Below, one piece after another: positions 22,571-34,282 of a DNA stretch of 64,000 bases; position 1 is the first letter of the stretch; every line of letters begins with the position of its first letter. The position numbers and the translations under genes were made by a program. A model generated the notes under the pieces. The model made no database searches, was not told where the DNA came from, and worked only from the letters and a program-made list of their open reading frames with translations. Source of the stretch: Phallus indusiatus (lineage: Eukaryota; Basidiomycota; Agaricomycetes; Phallales; Phallaceae); assembly GCA_027605045.1 (NCBI GenBank), contig JAQFWX010000005.1, positions 620,001 through 684,000 on the forward strand, in the 5' to 3' direction.

Positions 22571-24918
22571 TTAAATGTACTCGAATTGAAAACCTGCGGG
22601 TTTCTCTAGAGCAATCTCTAATGCGTTCCCGTCGATTCCGTACTGCGAATGAAATACGTCTTCTATCCCACTCATACTCCTCTGCATAGGGGACATCTGG
22701 GCAGGAGGCGTCCTTTGCGCTGGACTAAGGGACCGGATTCGAATCTTGCTTCTATATCTCCATGTATCGTTAACGATATCGTCGATACAACCAATTTCTC
22801 GCGATCGGGATTTCATCAATGACTCCACTCTCCGATCAGCCGTGTCTCCAGCAAAGGATGATATCTGACTCGATGTGCGTCCATCAAAGCTCCTGACTCC
22901 AACGGAGCCAACCCTTCTCCAACCGCTCACCGGGATTTCGAATGGAGGCGAAGCCACTGACAATGACGCAGTGTTTGTTGTGGGACCGCTTGAAAGACGA
23001 GGTGTTAACACGAACGATGGATTCGTTCGCGTGGTGTTATCCAAAGTCACCCATTCTTCATCTTCAGCAGAAGCCGATGACATACTGAACCGAGAAATCG
23101 CGTTTTGATTAGGGGGTACGTAGGCAAAAGGAGTGTAATACCCCACTTGCTCGTCAACAACACTGGGGTAAGATACTGCACTTCCAATATCCGAGCTCAT
23201 TGCCCGATTATTTCGATGCAAATGGGAATTTGGTCGGCTTGGAACCGGAGAAGAAAAGTGCCAGTTATCTCGCCTACTACTAGTTGTCGGAGTCGTGGCA
23301 TGAGGAGGAAGACTAGGGAACCGGGAAGCTAATTCAAGCACAGCTTCTGAAGACGACGATGACGACGAATTCGAAGCCGTAAACCAATTACTGGCTAGAG
23401 ATGCATGGTTATCCAAAACTCTCTCCATAGACTCAGTTTCCTGTCTGGAACCTTCCTCTATGGCGGAAAGACGCGTTTTAACAGGCGCAGGGATCCCAGA
23501 GAAACTCAACTTCGAAAAACGGACATCCAGAACAGGGGCTGCCTTTCCATCATAATGGACTGTTACCCGCTGAGGTACGGTTGGCATGTTATGTTGGATT
23601 CCAGAGCGGCCGTTGAGCTTATCAAATGTAGAGCTGGAGCCCAGAGTTAATGGTAATAGACTTGTTCTCTTGATCCGCTTTTCTATTTGCGCCGTATGAA
23701 AATTTGTGGTACTCGGGGACAACTGTTGGAAAGTTGACGTGCGAGGATTTGAAATAACGAGTCGGGATGCTTCTTGCACAGGACTACTACGTTCGCTTCG
23801 TATTGCTCGAACATGTGTCTCGAACTGTACAAAATCTTCCACTATATTTAGCCTATTGATCGGTGAGTTTTAGGGATCAAAGCAAATGAAACGAAAAGGT
23901 CCGAACCCTTTGATAACGCCGATGATGACTGCACCCCGTCCAAAAAGCCGCAACAGTCTCCGTGTCAAAACGACAGCAAAGCAATTTTCGGCGAAACCTA
24001 CGACAGATTCGATTGCCCCTAATTTCAGACCTAGGGAAAGCCAGCCAAGGCCACGAAAAAGGTGTATTTGTTCGGTAGGGTTTCGGGGGACCTCTTCGAA
24101 ACGTCGTTCGTCAATAAAAGCGCGGACGACGCGCACGAAAGTGAGCGTGAAAAGTGAGACTTGAAATAACACGAGAAGTACTAGAGTGATCGAGGAGAAA
24201 AATACTGAGATGCGTTGGAATGTGTCATTCAAAAATCCAACGGCGAGGACAGGAGCTTTACCAGCTGCGGCAAGACTCTGGTGCGAGACCCCAAGAAGAG
24301 ACCCTAATTCATTGAATGTAATGACCAAAGGTATGGCCACGGATAACAATACTGTTAGCATGAGTCTGAATCGCGATGGAATTGAGTTTCTAAGGTTGGA
24401 ATTGGCGAATAATAGGAGGAATGAAAGATATGCGAATAATGGAATGAAGGATAGTGCTGCAATCACGAAATCGAGGACCGAAAACGCTTGCTGAGAAGAT
24501 GATATACCAGATACGAGATGAGCGAGTAAGTCGAGGAGCGCGAGTGAGAAGAAGGAGAGGCCGTCGATTACTAGAATCCAACGTTTGGGGCCACGGAGAG
24601 AAGAGTCAGCAAAAGCGAGAATAAGAGAAAACAAAGCTTCAACGGCTGCGGGAGCGAAAATAGCGGCACTCTGAGCTTTCGTTAAATCCTGGCAACGTAA
24701 ATTTGGTGCCAAAGATAAACAAATGTAATTCATTGAGGAACCACGAGGAACATTTAGAAATGCTGCTGAGAAAGAAAGGAATGGAAAGCAGACCAGCTGC
24801 AAGAAACAAGATAAGGAAGAAAGAAATTCTTGCTAAAGTACAAGGCCTTGGCCTGACCTGACCAAAGGAGAGAATTGTTGCCGTAAACAGCCGCTGCAGC
24901 TCTTGAGATCATCGTCAT
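22571..24918 (-). CDS. Multi-pass membrane protein with long disordered tail, function unknown
   Basis: Three exons: a short first one starting at 24918 (MTMISRAAAAVYGNNSLLW), a membrane exon ending at 23907, and 23852-22571. The membrane part shows about seven hydrophobic segments, for example AIFAPAAVEALFSLILAF, WILVIDGLSFFSLALLDLL, FVIAALSFIPLFAYLSFLLL, FRLMLTVLLSVAIPLVITF and ISVFFSSITLVLLVLFQVSL. The last 430 residues are Ser/Thr/Pro-rich with basic patches and look cytosolic. I do not recognise the family; the topology resembles orphan seven-helix proteins common in basidiomycetes. The first exon join (TCAG|gtcagg to tctcag|CAGCA, LLWSAAFLNV) was set by phase and is the least certain. 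A receptor role would be inference only. Confidence 0.75.
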
Positions 24919-25286
24919 GACGGCCAAACTTCAAGTAAGCGCCCGCGAATTAAATAGAGAGAATAATACACACAGAAATTACACGTATATCTCGGGCATC
25001 ATTCAATTGGATGAACAATTCTGGAGCGTGCTGCACGGTGATCAAACCGGGTATTTTGCGAGCAAACTGGAGTGAGATAATACATATACAGATTACACTT
25101 CAGATGAAGACGATCTTTCATATGACAAAATTCCGTGTTGTAGTAGAGTATTCTAAGAAATATATGATACCAATTGTTGAGCAAGGGTTGAACCTCAAAA
25201 TGCGAAGAATCCTAAAGGGCGAGTTGAACGAGTTGAAGTATACGCAAGGAGAACAAGAAGTGTTTGGAATATGAAACATCAGCCAC
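24919..25286. promoter_or_regulatory. Upstream region of the membrane protein and 3' end of the CBS gene
   Basis: Between tandem reverse-strand genes. The forward frame at 25011-25274 lies opposite it and shows no family features. Confidence 0.4.
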
Positions 25287-26073
25287 CTAGAACCCTCGTC
25301 TTGAGACGAAATTCTATAACCAAGTTAGATAAATCGAAGGAAGAAAGAGCTGTAAACTACCTCGAGATCAGCGGGCGTTGCTACACCAAGAACGAATTTT
25401 CGATCGCTATCCGTGACTGGTAGAGTTTCTATTAGCCAGACCTTCCCGCAGTTTGCATAGGAGAATACTTACCGAGGACAAATTTGTTGTGTTTCAAAAA
25501 AGCTTCCAATTCCTCTAGCGGTGTCGATGGAGTTATAATGGTGTACTTTTCTGTCGCTGAACGTTTGAACTTTGCAGTCATTGCAGTTGAGACAGGATCG
25601 GTCTAATTGAAGCTGGTATAAGTACCATGTACCGAGAATATATATTGGGAGACCTACTGGATTTACTCTACCAGCTTGCCATTCTGATTTGAGCGCTGCG
25701 ACGTCAATATAACCAACAGGTTTTCGTCCTTTGACTGTTAAGACTCTGAATGATTGGCGATACGGTGAGTGAAGGGGAAACTGCCGAACATCCCAGTTCT
25801 ATGCTCACGGTATATACGAGAAATCTCTATCATAAGCGAGTTCAATCGCTAGTGCGATAGGCTCATTTTCAGGTAACGAGAAAGCCGGAGGGAGTTGTAA
25901 GTCCTATGAATTTATATGGACGAATGTGAGATGAGTGACTCAAGTGGACGGCAAGGTCAGTGAATAGGCTAGCAAACCTCGACTACAGCGCCGCGATATT
26001 TGTCCGAGGGATATGCATTAATATAGCTTGGTTGGAAAACATTTGAAGACGTAGAAGCTGCAAGCGTTGCCAT
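25287..26073 (-). CDS. CBS-domain protein
   Basis: ATG at 26073 starts MATLAASTSSNVFQPSYINA. The first exon ends at 25978 (GAG|gtttgc). Later exons give LQLPPAFSLPENEPIALAIE, VKGRKPVGYIDVAALKSEW, STAMTAKFKRSATEKYTIIT, EELEAFLKHNKFVLVTD and ATPADLENFVSRRGF with stop at 25287. The pattern of GYIDVAALKSEW and FVLVTDSDRKFVLGVATPADLE is that of a CBS pair, a module that binds adenosyl ligands such as AMP or ATP and often senses energy. No other catalytic domain is visible. It resembles small fungal stand-alone CBS proteins of about 180 residues. Function beyond ligand sensing is not readable. Confidence 0.8.
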
Positions 26074-26594
26074 TGTTTTACTGGCGAACTTTGGGGTAGT
26101 CACTAGTCAACTGCCGAGCACTGAGCGCAATTGAATAGTAGTGGCCAAGGTGGCAATGGTGACTAAGCACGCCATATCAAGTGGAACCTTTCCCAATTGC
26201 TCATCGAAAGATTAATTTATGTACCTCAAGGAGTGAATTTTTTGTCTTGAAACTCATTATTGATCAATGTTTTTGCAAATGACGAGGACGGAGTCCGCTT
26301 TGAATTCAGGTTGAAATATTGACTCGTTCAGCGGCCAGCCTTATTCAAGGATGACTTAAATCAAATGATTAATGGGGAAAAATTAAGCCAAAAAAAATGA
26401 CAAAGCTTGGCTTGTCTGAAAGAAAAGTGAAGAAACTCGGAGTTTCTTGTGGAAACGTTGACGACAACGGAAGACCTCGTTCAGTGGTGTTTCAGACTCC
26501 GCTCTTTCGTGAGGCCAGCGAGCCCGGACAAATTATACACTCCTTCCCGTTTGTCTTTACGCTAGTCTTTCTTTTTTGGTGCTCGCAACAAACC
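26074..26594. promoter_or_regulatory. Divergent promoter region between the CBS gene and CAC2
   Basis: About 520 bases. A forward frame opens at 26397 and runs into CAC2, but family N-termini begin at the internal ATG at 26595, so the upstream part is treated as leader. Confidence 0.45.
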
Positions 26595-29095
26595 ATGCGT
26601 GTCAAAACATTAGAAATTCGTTGGCACGACCAAAAACCCATTTCCACATGTGATTTTCAACCAATGCCTCACGCGCGCAAAGCACGACAGAGTAAAGAGT
26701 CTCAGCCAAGTTCAGCCTTGTGCTACAGGTTGGCAACCGGCGGCGAAGATAATAACGTCAGAGTGCGTTTTAACATTCCACTTTGCTTTGAAGACGCGTC
26801 TTAATTCAGTCATCTTCTCAAAGATGTGGTTTGTTCGTCCAAACATCTTGCCTCCGTCGTCGCAGACCGGAAACTCAAACACTCCCGATTCGAGTTCTTT
26901 GACTCCTCATCCCCCACGCGTTGAATACCGTTCCACGCTTAGCAAACATTCCGCTGCAGTTAATGTTATTCGATTTAGTCCCAACGGTGCGTGTTTTTTC
27001 TTCGTAAAGTCTGGCCGTAGCTATAGTGCACTGATGCTATTTTCCCATAGGTGAACTGCTCGCTTCTGCCGGCGACGGTATGTGAGCGCATGTCACTAAC
27101 AACTTTTTAATCCATATCTTTGCAGATGGCATGATTATTATTTGGTGTCAGACCGACAGGCCGCCCCCTATGTTGTATGGGAGCGAGAACAATGGAGAAG
27201 AAGATCCGGAACATTGGAAAGTTCGGATTTCATTCCGGTTCGACCGTTTTCCCATTCCTTTATATCCCAGATGCATTTTTCTTAGCGCAATTGTAGATGT
27301 ACTACAAGTGAAATTTATGACCTTGCATGGAGTCCTACGGGAGAATATGTAATTGCTGGAAGCACAGATAATGCCGCGCGGATATTTAGCGTCGCAGACG
27401 GTTCATGTGTCCGCGAATTAGCGGAACACAATCACTATGTTCAAGGCGTTGCTTGGGATCCCATGAACGAATTCATAGCAACACAAAGCAGTGACCGCGC
27501 AGTCCATGTCTATAGCATTTCCACGAAACATGGTACCTTTGAAACCCACGCAATTGGTAAAAACGTAAGAATGCCCGTCAGAAGCAGCCGGGCTCCTAGC
27601 ACCAATACCAGTCGTCCAAGGATGATGCGACGATCATCTACAGCTAGTGATGCCGAATCTGCAGTCAGTGAACAGGTACCCCCGCGAGAAGACCCAAGTC
27701 ATTCTTCCGCCACCGCCCCCGCTCCGACAACGCCTTCGACTTCTATTGCTAGTACCCCCAACATGTTTCCTCCACCACAAGTAGAACGACCGTCTTCCAG
27801 GCGTTCTTCCTTCAGTGGCTCAAATGCGCCTGCCTCTCCAGCGCCATCAAGCCATGGTCACTTTGGTCGGTCGCCCTCTCCGATGCCACCTCTACCTGCC
27901 ATACGTCCCCAGCCTGGGAATTCCTCATGGACCTCTGTCAAGTTGTATGGAGACGAAAGTTTTACCAACTTTTTTAGGAGACTGACATTTAGTCCTGACG
28001 GCGCGATGCTACTTACTCCAGCAGGTCAATTTGAAGATCCCGCGGTGATTCCAACACGAGGTCGTAAAGGCGGGAACAATAACACAGACTCAGATCCTTC
28101 CTCTGTCTCGTCTGTCTACATCTACACCAGAGCCAATTTCGCACGTCCTCCCGTAGCTCAATTGCCTGGCCACAAGAAACCCAGCGTTGCCGTCAAATTC
28201 TCTCCTATATTATATGATCTCCGACCTGATTTAACGGCAGCGCCAGGTCCATATAAGCGAGTTTCCGTTGAACGCGGTCAGGATACTTCGGTAGAAGTGG
28301 ATATCGGTGCTCCAGCACCTGTTTCTTCAGAAGTCACTCCCATCAAAAGCAATCAGGCGTCGACATCTGCGTCTACAGCTTCGTCTACGATTATGCCCGC
28401 TCCTTCTCTACCGGTGATATCTCCTATCAATGCACAAGAATCGCTCCCTACTTCAACTACACCTACAACGCCTGCTACGCCTGCCAGTGTATTTGCTCTA
28501 CCATATCGCATGCTATTCTCCATTGCTACAATGGACACGATCACAATACACGACACGCAGCAGACCAGCCCTATATGTATGTTTAGCAAGTTACATTATG
28601 ACGAGTTCACAGATATGACATGGTACGAATATTCACTGTCTTCGCGTGTTAGTTTTCGTCGGATGGCTTACTAAATTCGCTCGTAGGTCTCCGGATGGCC
28701 AATGTCTTGTATTATCTTCTCGCGATGGTTTTTGTACGATAGTTATTTTCGACGAATATCTTCCTCAATATCATACACAACAGCAGACGCTCCAGCTCCA
28801 AACATTAGCTCATTCCATCGGTCCACATCCACCCTTAACACCTGTTCATCCCCATTCACATACTTCTTCCTCTTCTTCTATTCCAAGCAAACGAAGCGAA
28901 CCCGTGTCTGCTTCATCCAAAGAAGAAGCTACACCGAAGTCAAACGCCCTAACCTCAGAGCGGTCTTCAGAAGCGTCTTTGACGCCTACAAAAACGAGGA
29001 GCGAATCTAGGGATCCTCAGGAACAGAGTGAAGAGCCACCTAAGAAAAAGCGACGTGTCGCACTTACACACCTCGGAGCTATAGGCTCTCAATAA
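26595..29095 (+). CDS. CAC2: Chromatin assembly factor 1 subunit p60 (WD40)
   Basis: The start MRVKTLEIRWHDQKPISTCD matches the p60 N-terminus (K-x-x-x-I-x-W-H). Exon 1 is 26595-26762, and further short exons carry RLATGGEDNNVR, STLSKHSAAVNVIRFSPNGE, LLASAGDDGMIIIW, EIYDLAWSPTGEYVIAGSTD, NHYVQGVAWDPMNEFIATQS and FRRLTFSPDGAMLLTPAGQF. The last exon follows an intron after FTDMTW and carries SPDGQCLVLSSRDGFCTI. Seven WD-type blades can be counted, with a disordered Ser/Pro insert between blades. The tail is basic (EEPPKKKRRVALTHLG) and may be a nuclear signal. Known role: CAF-1 deposits newly made H3-H4 behind replication forks. Confidence 0.92.
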
Positions 29096-29481
29096 ACTTA
29101 CCGAAAGTCGAGCGTTGGAGCTTGGTTTACGTTTCTCTTCGACTTTTAAAAAAAAGAAATTATATCTCGCGTAATACCCGTTTCCTTTTCGCTTTTTCGC
29201 GATCTTTCGATTGCATGTGTGCATTTTTTAACCCTCAACGTGTAATATTTACCAACGAAATATGAATCCGTTATCTCCTAAGTCCAAAAACTTTTGAGAC
29301 CGATATAACAATTCCTCAGGCCGCAGCCCATTTTCAGAAGCAAAGTTGAAACAATGATATGTTATATAAATGGGTAAATTTAAGTGTTTGATTAGAGCCT
29401 GATGCAATGCAAGCAACACAACAGTCTCCGTCGAGTTATTCGACCTGCACATTGACTGAAGCTGTTTACTGAAAGAGGTTA
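29096..29481. other. Convergent intergenic region
   Basis: Between the CAC2 and DJ-1-like stop codons. No gene seen. Confidence 0.4.
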
Positions 29482-30430
29482 TTAGACAGCGTTATGGATC
29501 GCCGCGAATTCATCATCATCTTGCTCTCTAACAGATAGCTCGATAACGTTCCTAATAAGGGTGGCCGTGTCCTCGCCCACTAAATGAGTCAAAAATGCAT
29601 TTGCCATGTCAATTCCTGTTGCGACTCGTTTAACCCGTTAACCTAAACCTGAAAAGATTGGTGTATGACATACCTGCAGTGACACCAGAACTTGTCCAAA
29701 TATTGCCGTCTACAACCCACCTGGCTTTCCCAACCCACTGTATTTTGTCACTTACGTCGGCCTTGTCTAAGATGTAGTCTGGTTTGAAAAAGCGGCGAGA
29801 AATGTCCATCTCACTTTGACAACAGCGAATGTTGCTTTGTTCGTCGTCGCTCTCTTGCCCTCAAGGAGACCACACCTGGCTAAAATCCAGGACCCTACAG
29901 CTCAGATGAGTGGAAGTCAAGGGCGCGGCTCGTTCATGAGCCTCAGATGAGGGTATCACCTGTGCAAACAGTGAGGATGTACTTTGCCTTCGGTGCCTGT
30001 CGTTTCACAAAGGACAGCACTTCTTCGGGTGTATTAGCCGGCCGAGCACCAGAACCTTTGGTTCGCTCTCTTCAGGATATTTCTAGGCTTGATCAACAGC
30101 ATTTACCTCCGGGGATGAATACGATATCAAACTGTTCCTCTTGCTTGACATCAGCATACGTCCTAGTTGGCACTATCTGCGGTCCAGAATCCGGCTGAAC
30201 CGGATCTAACGTATGGGAAAGATATGTGATTTCTATCGAATATGGGCAGTTTTCTGGGAGCTTTCTAGCTTTATATTTCGGCGATAGAAACCCAAATTGC
30301 TCTACCGGCCCTTGATAGTCCAAAGCTCGAAATGGGGGTGAACAAAGTCGGCCAAAACGATCATTAGAGCGGTCTCACCGAATACGCCTGGAAAAAGGCA
30401 CAAAGCCAACTGCAATGTTTGTCGTGTCAT
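29482..30430 (-). CDS. DJ-1/PfpI (isonitrile hydratase-like) family protein
   Basis: ATG at 30430 starts TRQTLQLALCLFPGVFALDY, joined across a short intron to QGPVEQFGFLSPKYKA. Next come FDIVFIPGG, then KYILTVCTGSWILARCGLLE, KRATTNKATFAVVK, KARWVVDGNIWTSSGVTAG and IDMANAFLTHLVGEDTATL, ending EFAAIHNAV. The Cys in TVCTGS is the nucleophile-elbow residue of the class I glutamine amidotransferase-like fold, and the conserved Asp-Tyr-Gln-Gly near the start fits isonitrile hydratase-like members. Five or so exons; the cytosol is likely, as no signal is seen. Substrate unknown: members include hydratases, glyoxalases and chaperone-like proteins. Confidence 0.85.
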
Positions 30431-30939
30431 TATCTACAAATATGAAAGATAGTAACGAGGGTCAGAGGCACCGGCTCGGAGTTCCAATGGTGCAGACTCG
30501 GAGACATTTCTCTGCACTAGCCAATGATCATGCTCACTTCACTGGAACCAAATATATTGGTTTACTGAATTAAATTAAATGGCGTAGCTGTTCCCGCTGG
30601 TTCAGCAATGCCATTTACAAGTAGACCATGTTATGTTCCCAGTCCACCCTTGGAAGCCTTACGTCACACCCTGAGCTCAAGCAAGCCTTATTTATTAAAT
30701 CGATGCTCGAGGGATATCTTTAATGAACAGAAGTAGCAAAGTTCAGGTTGACTCTGACTCAAAAATCTACAAAGGAAGCTTTCACGAGAAAGGCGTGTCA
30801 GTCAGAATCGCCGCGGACATAATTACCTGATGCTGCAATCAGCCCTGACAAGACCTGGTATGAGAAAGCTGTTCAAACTTCTTGCTACATAGTATACAAG
30901 GCCTCGACATTAACCGTCATCACCATTTATTCGAACAAC
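30431..30939. promoter_or_regulatory. Divergent promoter region between the DJ-1-like gene and the acyl-CoA synthetase
   Basis: About 510 bases between starts. No open frame with family features. Confidence 0.4.
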
Positions 30940-33923
30940 ATGGCGACTTTCGAGAAGTCTCAAGACTTTCTCTATCCTGCTCACTTCAAACTGTCTGAGC
31001 AAACTTTCGAAGTGCCTAATTCTCGCGCTCCTGGATACACAGGCACGTATACTCCTTGAACATGTTCGTTGAATTGAATTATAGTTGCTTTTGTACAGGA
31101 ATCCTCAGAAATTGTATGTCTATTAACCTATAGTTCCACAACTTTTGGTTCATACTTTTCAGCCGGATTCGATCTATTTACTTATACATCTCCCGGCGCT
31201 CGTAAAAATCTTCTTGAGGTATTTCAGTCGGGGTTAGATCTTTCGCCAAACGGCCGTTGTCTAGGACACCGTCCGATTGTATCTTTATCTCCTCAAGTCA
31301 TATATTCTCCCCAATTCGTCTGGCAGACATATAGAGAAGTCGATGTTCGACGTCAAAACGTTGGAAGTGCATTTCATTTCTTGCGTGAAAATGGTCGTAT
31401 TGGAGGAGGAGATTTACCAACGGTCGGTATATGGAGTTATAATAGGCCCGGTACGTTGTATAGTTGTTGGCCATCTTTAAGGTAGCGATTAAACCTTTGA
31501 GTAGAATGGCAAATTATCGATCTAGCTGTGCAAGCATATGCTGGTGTGACAGTAAGCCTCTACGACTCGTTTGGCCCGGATTCAGTTGGTATGTTGGGCT
31601 AAGATCTCACAACTACTTGATTAATTGAATCCGATCACGTATTTTTCCATTTCAAGAATACATGTAAGCTTGTTGACTTACGGAGCTCAAATTACTCAAA
31701 CGACAATTTATTCAGCTGCAATCACGCCGAGATCAGCATTATATTCTCAATTCCGTCTCATTTTCCGGCACTACTCTCAATTGCTCGCAAACTCAAGTTC
31801 CTCAAAGCCGTAGTATGCATCGAAGATCCCTTATTGGTTGATATCCCCAAACCGCACCCGAATCCTATCGACATATTGACGACGTGGGCGTCCCAGCTGG
31901 GTCTGGAATTCTTCACTTTGGCAGAGTGTAAAAGAAACTTTCCACTAATTTACCTTTTCTCTACTAAATTTTGCCAATAACAGTTGAAACGCTTGGCTCT
32001 CAGCATCATATTAACCCAATCCAGGCAGATTCGGAACAAATTTATTCTATATGCTATACATCTGCAAGTATTTGCTCTCATGTTAAATTTCGTTAATACA
32101 ATTATTCTCTAGGGAACCACCGGAAACCCTAAAGGCGCCATCTTAACACATGGCCAATGTGCAATTACAGCCGCAGGCGGTCCGTGTGGAACCCCATATA
32201 TTAGGAACAACGTTTTTTTGTCCATTCTCCCATTGGCACATTGCTTTGAGGTTGGTTCTTTTGTTTATGGGTATATCAAATCCGTAAACTCAAAACCATC
32301 TTCCTCAATTAGCGTGTAAAGGAATTAATTATGCTTAACACTGGTGCAGCGATAGGCTATCTGACGGCCGGCGATCCCACCCGCATAATTGAGGACATAC
32401 AAATTCTTCAACCGGCAGAAATAATACTTGTACCTCGGATTATGAATCGTTTCCATCAGTTGATTAGAGAACGTACAGGTGTGGATAAGTCAGAACTAAA
32501 AGGTTAGATCGAGTATCGAGTTTTAAGTTTTGTATCACTAATTTGGAACACCTAAGCGAAACTCATGCAGCGGGCTGTCAGCGATAAGCTTGCTCTGATA
32601 CGCCCAAAAGACTTAGTAATTCCACCACATCCAATTTGGGACAGGTTAATTTTCAATAAGGTATAACATTTCATCAATAGCGGGTCAGATTAATTTTTAT
32701 CATGATAGATACGGAATGTGTTTGGTGGAAAATTGTTAATGATATCAACGGGCGCATCACCTATTGTACCCGAAGTTCTCAAATTCTTCCGTGCTGCGAT
32801 AGGATGTCATGTGTATGAAGGTATGTCCGCATTAAACCAGTCAAAATCCTTCTTTTGTTAAACCTAATATTAACAGGGTAAAATTAACGATTTTGAGGCT
32901 TTTTTTTGTCGGTTACTCACGCTCACCCTTTTTTCAAATTTAGATATGGTCTAACAGAAACATTCGCCGGAGTGGCAAAAACGGTCTTTAATGATTTCGA
33001 TTCGGGCGGGACTGTTGGCACGATTCAACCTTTTGTTGAGGTCAAATTGAAAGACGTTCCAGAATTAGAATACATGACGTCAGACAAACCGCAGCCTAGA
33101 GGGGAAATATTATGTCGGGGGATCAACACTATTACTCGCAAAAATGGGTATTACAAAGGTATATTCATTTTATCAATCTAAAAGATCATCTTTTTAAAAA
33201 ATTTCCTAGATCCAAAGGCCACAGAGGCCGCTGTGGATGAAGATGGATGGTTTCACACCGGGGACGTCGGTGAAATAGACCCATGTGGTCGTCTGAAAAT
33301 TATCGACCGAGTCAAAGTATTATCTCATTTGTCTTTGCATGAAGGCATACTCATACTCATACTGGCAGAATCTCATCAAACTTTCTCAAGGAGAGTATGT
33401 GGGCTTGGAAAACGTCGAAAGCGCATATTCATCTTGTCCGGTGGTTTCCCAGATATATGTTCACGGTGACTCCTTGAGAGACTATTTGGTTGGCGTTATT
33501 GTTCCGGAGCCCAGTTTCCTAAGCCGCGTGGGCGTGTCTTCGAAGGCGAAGGTATGCCTTATCTCATTAAAAGGGTGACATTAGCGAGAAAACTTACCCC
33601 GGAAAAAGGATGAAAGTCTCAATGAAGCCCATGTTACGTCCCTTCTTTTATCGGAACTCGATGCACATGCCGTCAAGATGGGACTTCGCGGATTTGAAAA
33701 AATCCGTCGAGTATATGTTACGCTTGAACCATTTACTGTAGAAAATGGCATGCTTACACCCACATTCAAATTACGAAGGTAATTACCGTTTTTATGGTTT
33801 CACAGTATGATACTAACGTGTTTTTTTACACGGATAAGACGGGACGCCTATGCCAAGTATAAACATATAATCGATAAATTATATATAGATAAGACTGAAG
33901 GATCTACCAAGTCCAAGATGTAA
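30940..33923 (+). CDS. Long-chain fatty acid-CoA ligase
   Basis: ATG at 30940 starts [20 protein letters not shown] and the stop is at 33921-33923; roughly 690 residues over more than ten exons. Family motifs in order: [18 protein letters not shown], the AMP/ATP loop [57 protein letters not shown] (needs unusual splicing, see findings), [40 protein letters not shown], and [15 protein letters not shown] near the C-terminus. Known role: activates long-chain fatty acids to acyl-CoA for lipid synthesis or beta-oxidation; location not readable, as no peroxisomal SKL is present (it ends STKSKM). Intron 1 needs a GC donor (ACAG|gcacgt), and the second exon is only 15 bases. Confidence 0.9.
31043..31098 (+). 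other. GC-AG intron in the acyl-CoA synthetase
   Basis: Donor ACAG|gcacgt, acceptor tgtacag|GAATCC. It gives PGYTGILRNSGFDLFTY. A GT donor four bases on leaves the wrong phase. Confidence 0.7.
32821..32943 (+). other. Two abutting introns separated by one base (1-base exon or twin intron)
   Basis: Exon ends TATGAAG at 32820. A 56-base intron (gtatgt to taacag) ends at 32876, a single G remains at 32877, and a 66-base intron (gtaaaa to atttag) ends at 32943. Only GAA-G + G + A-TAT-GGT restores the invariant E-G-Y-G-x-T-E motif. Confidence 0.65.
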
Positions 33924-34282
33924 ATTTAATAAAGACGGGACAAATTCATACCATATACCCTAACTATGTAGTACCGATGGGACCATGCGGCAGAACTAGC
34001 GGATCACAGCACAGTAGGCTCGAGATATGATATCATCACGAGATTGGAGTAAAAGGAGTCTATCTTACAGTTACATAAAAGAATTCAGCGGTCACATTCT
34101 GAACAGGTTGATTTGCTGATGAACTGACAAACTCGATTAGGGGCTCTGAGATCAGATCTGAGGGATCATCAACCTCGATTCGTGAAGTTAACAATGAATA
34201 TAAAAGTATAAAATTCCTTCCTCATTGAAAATCAAATTAACAGTGTATGCTATATGAATACATGTTCGATAGAAAGGAGGTT
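33924..34282. other. Convergent intergenic region
   Basis: Between the synthetase and seven-helix protein stops. No gene seen. Confidence 0.4.
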
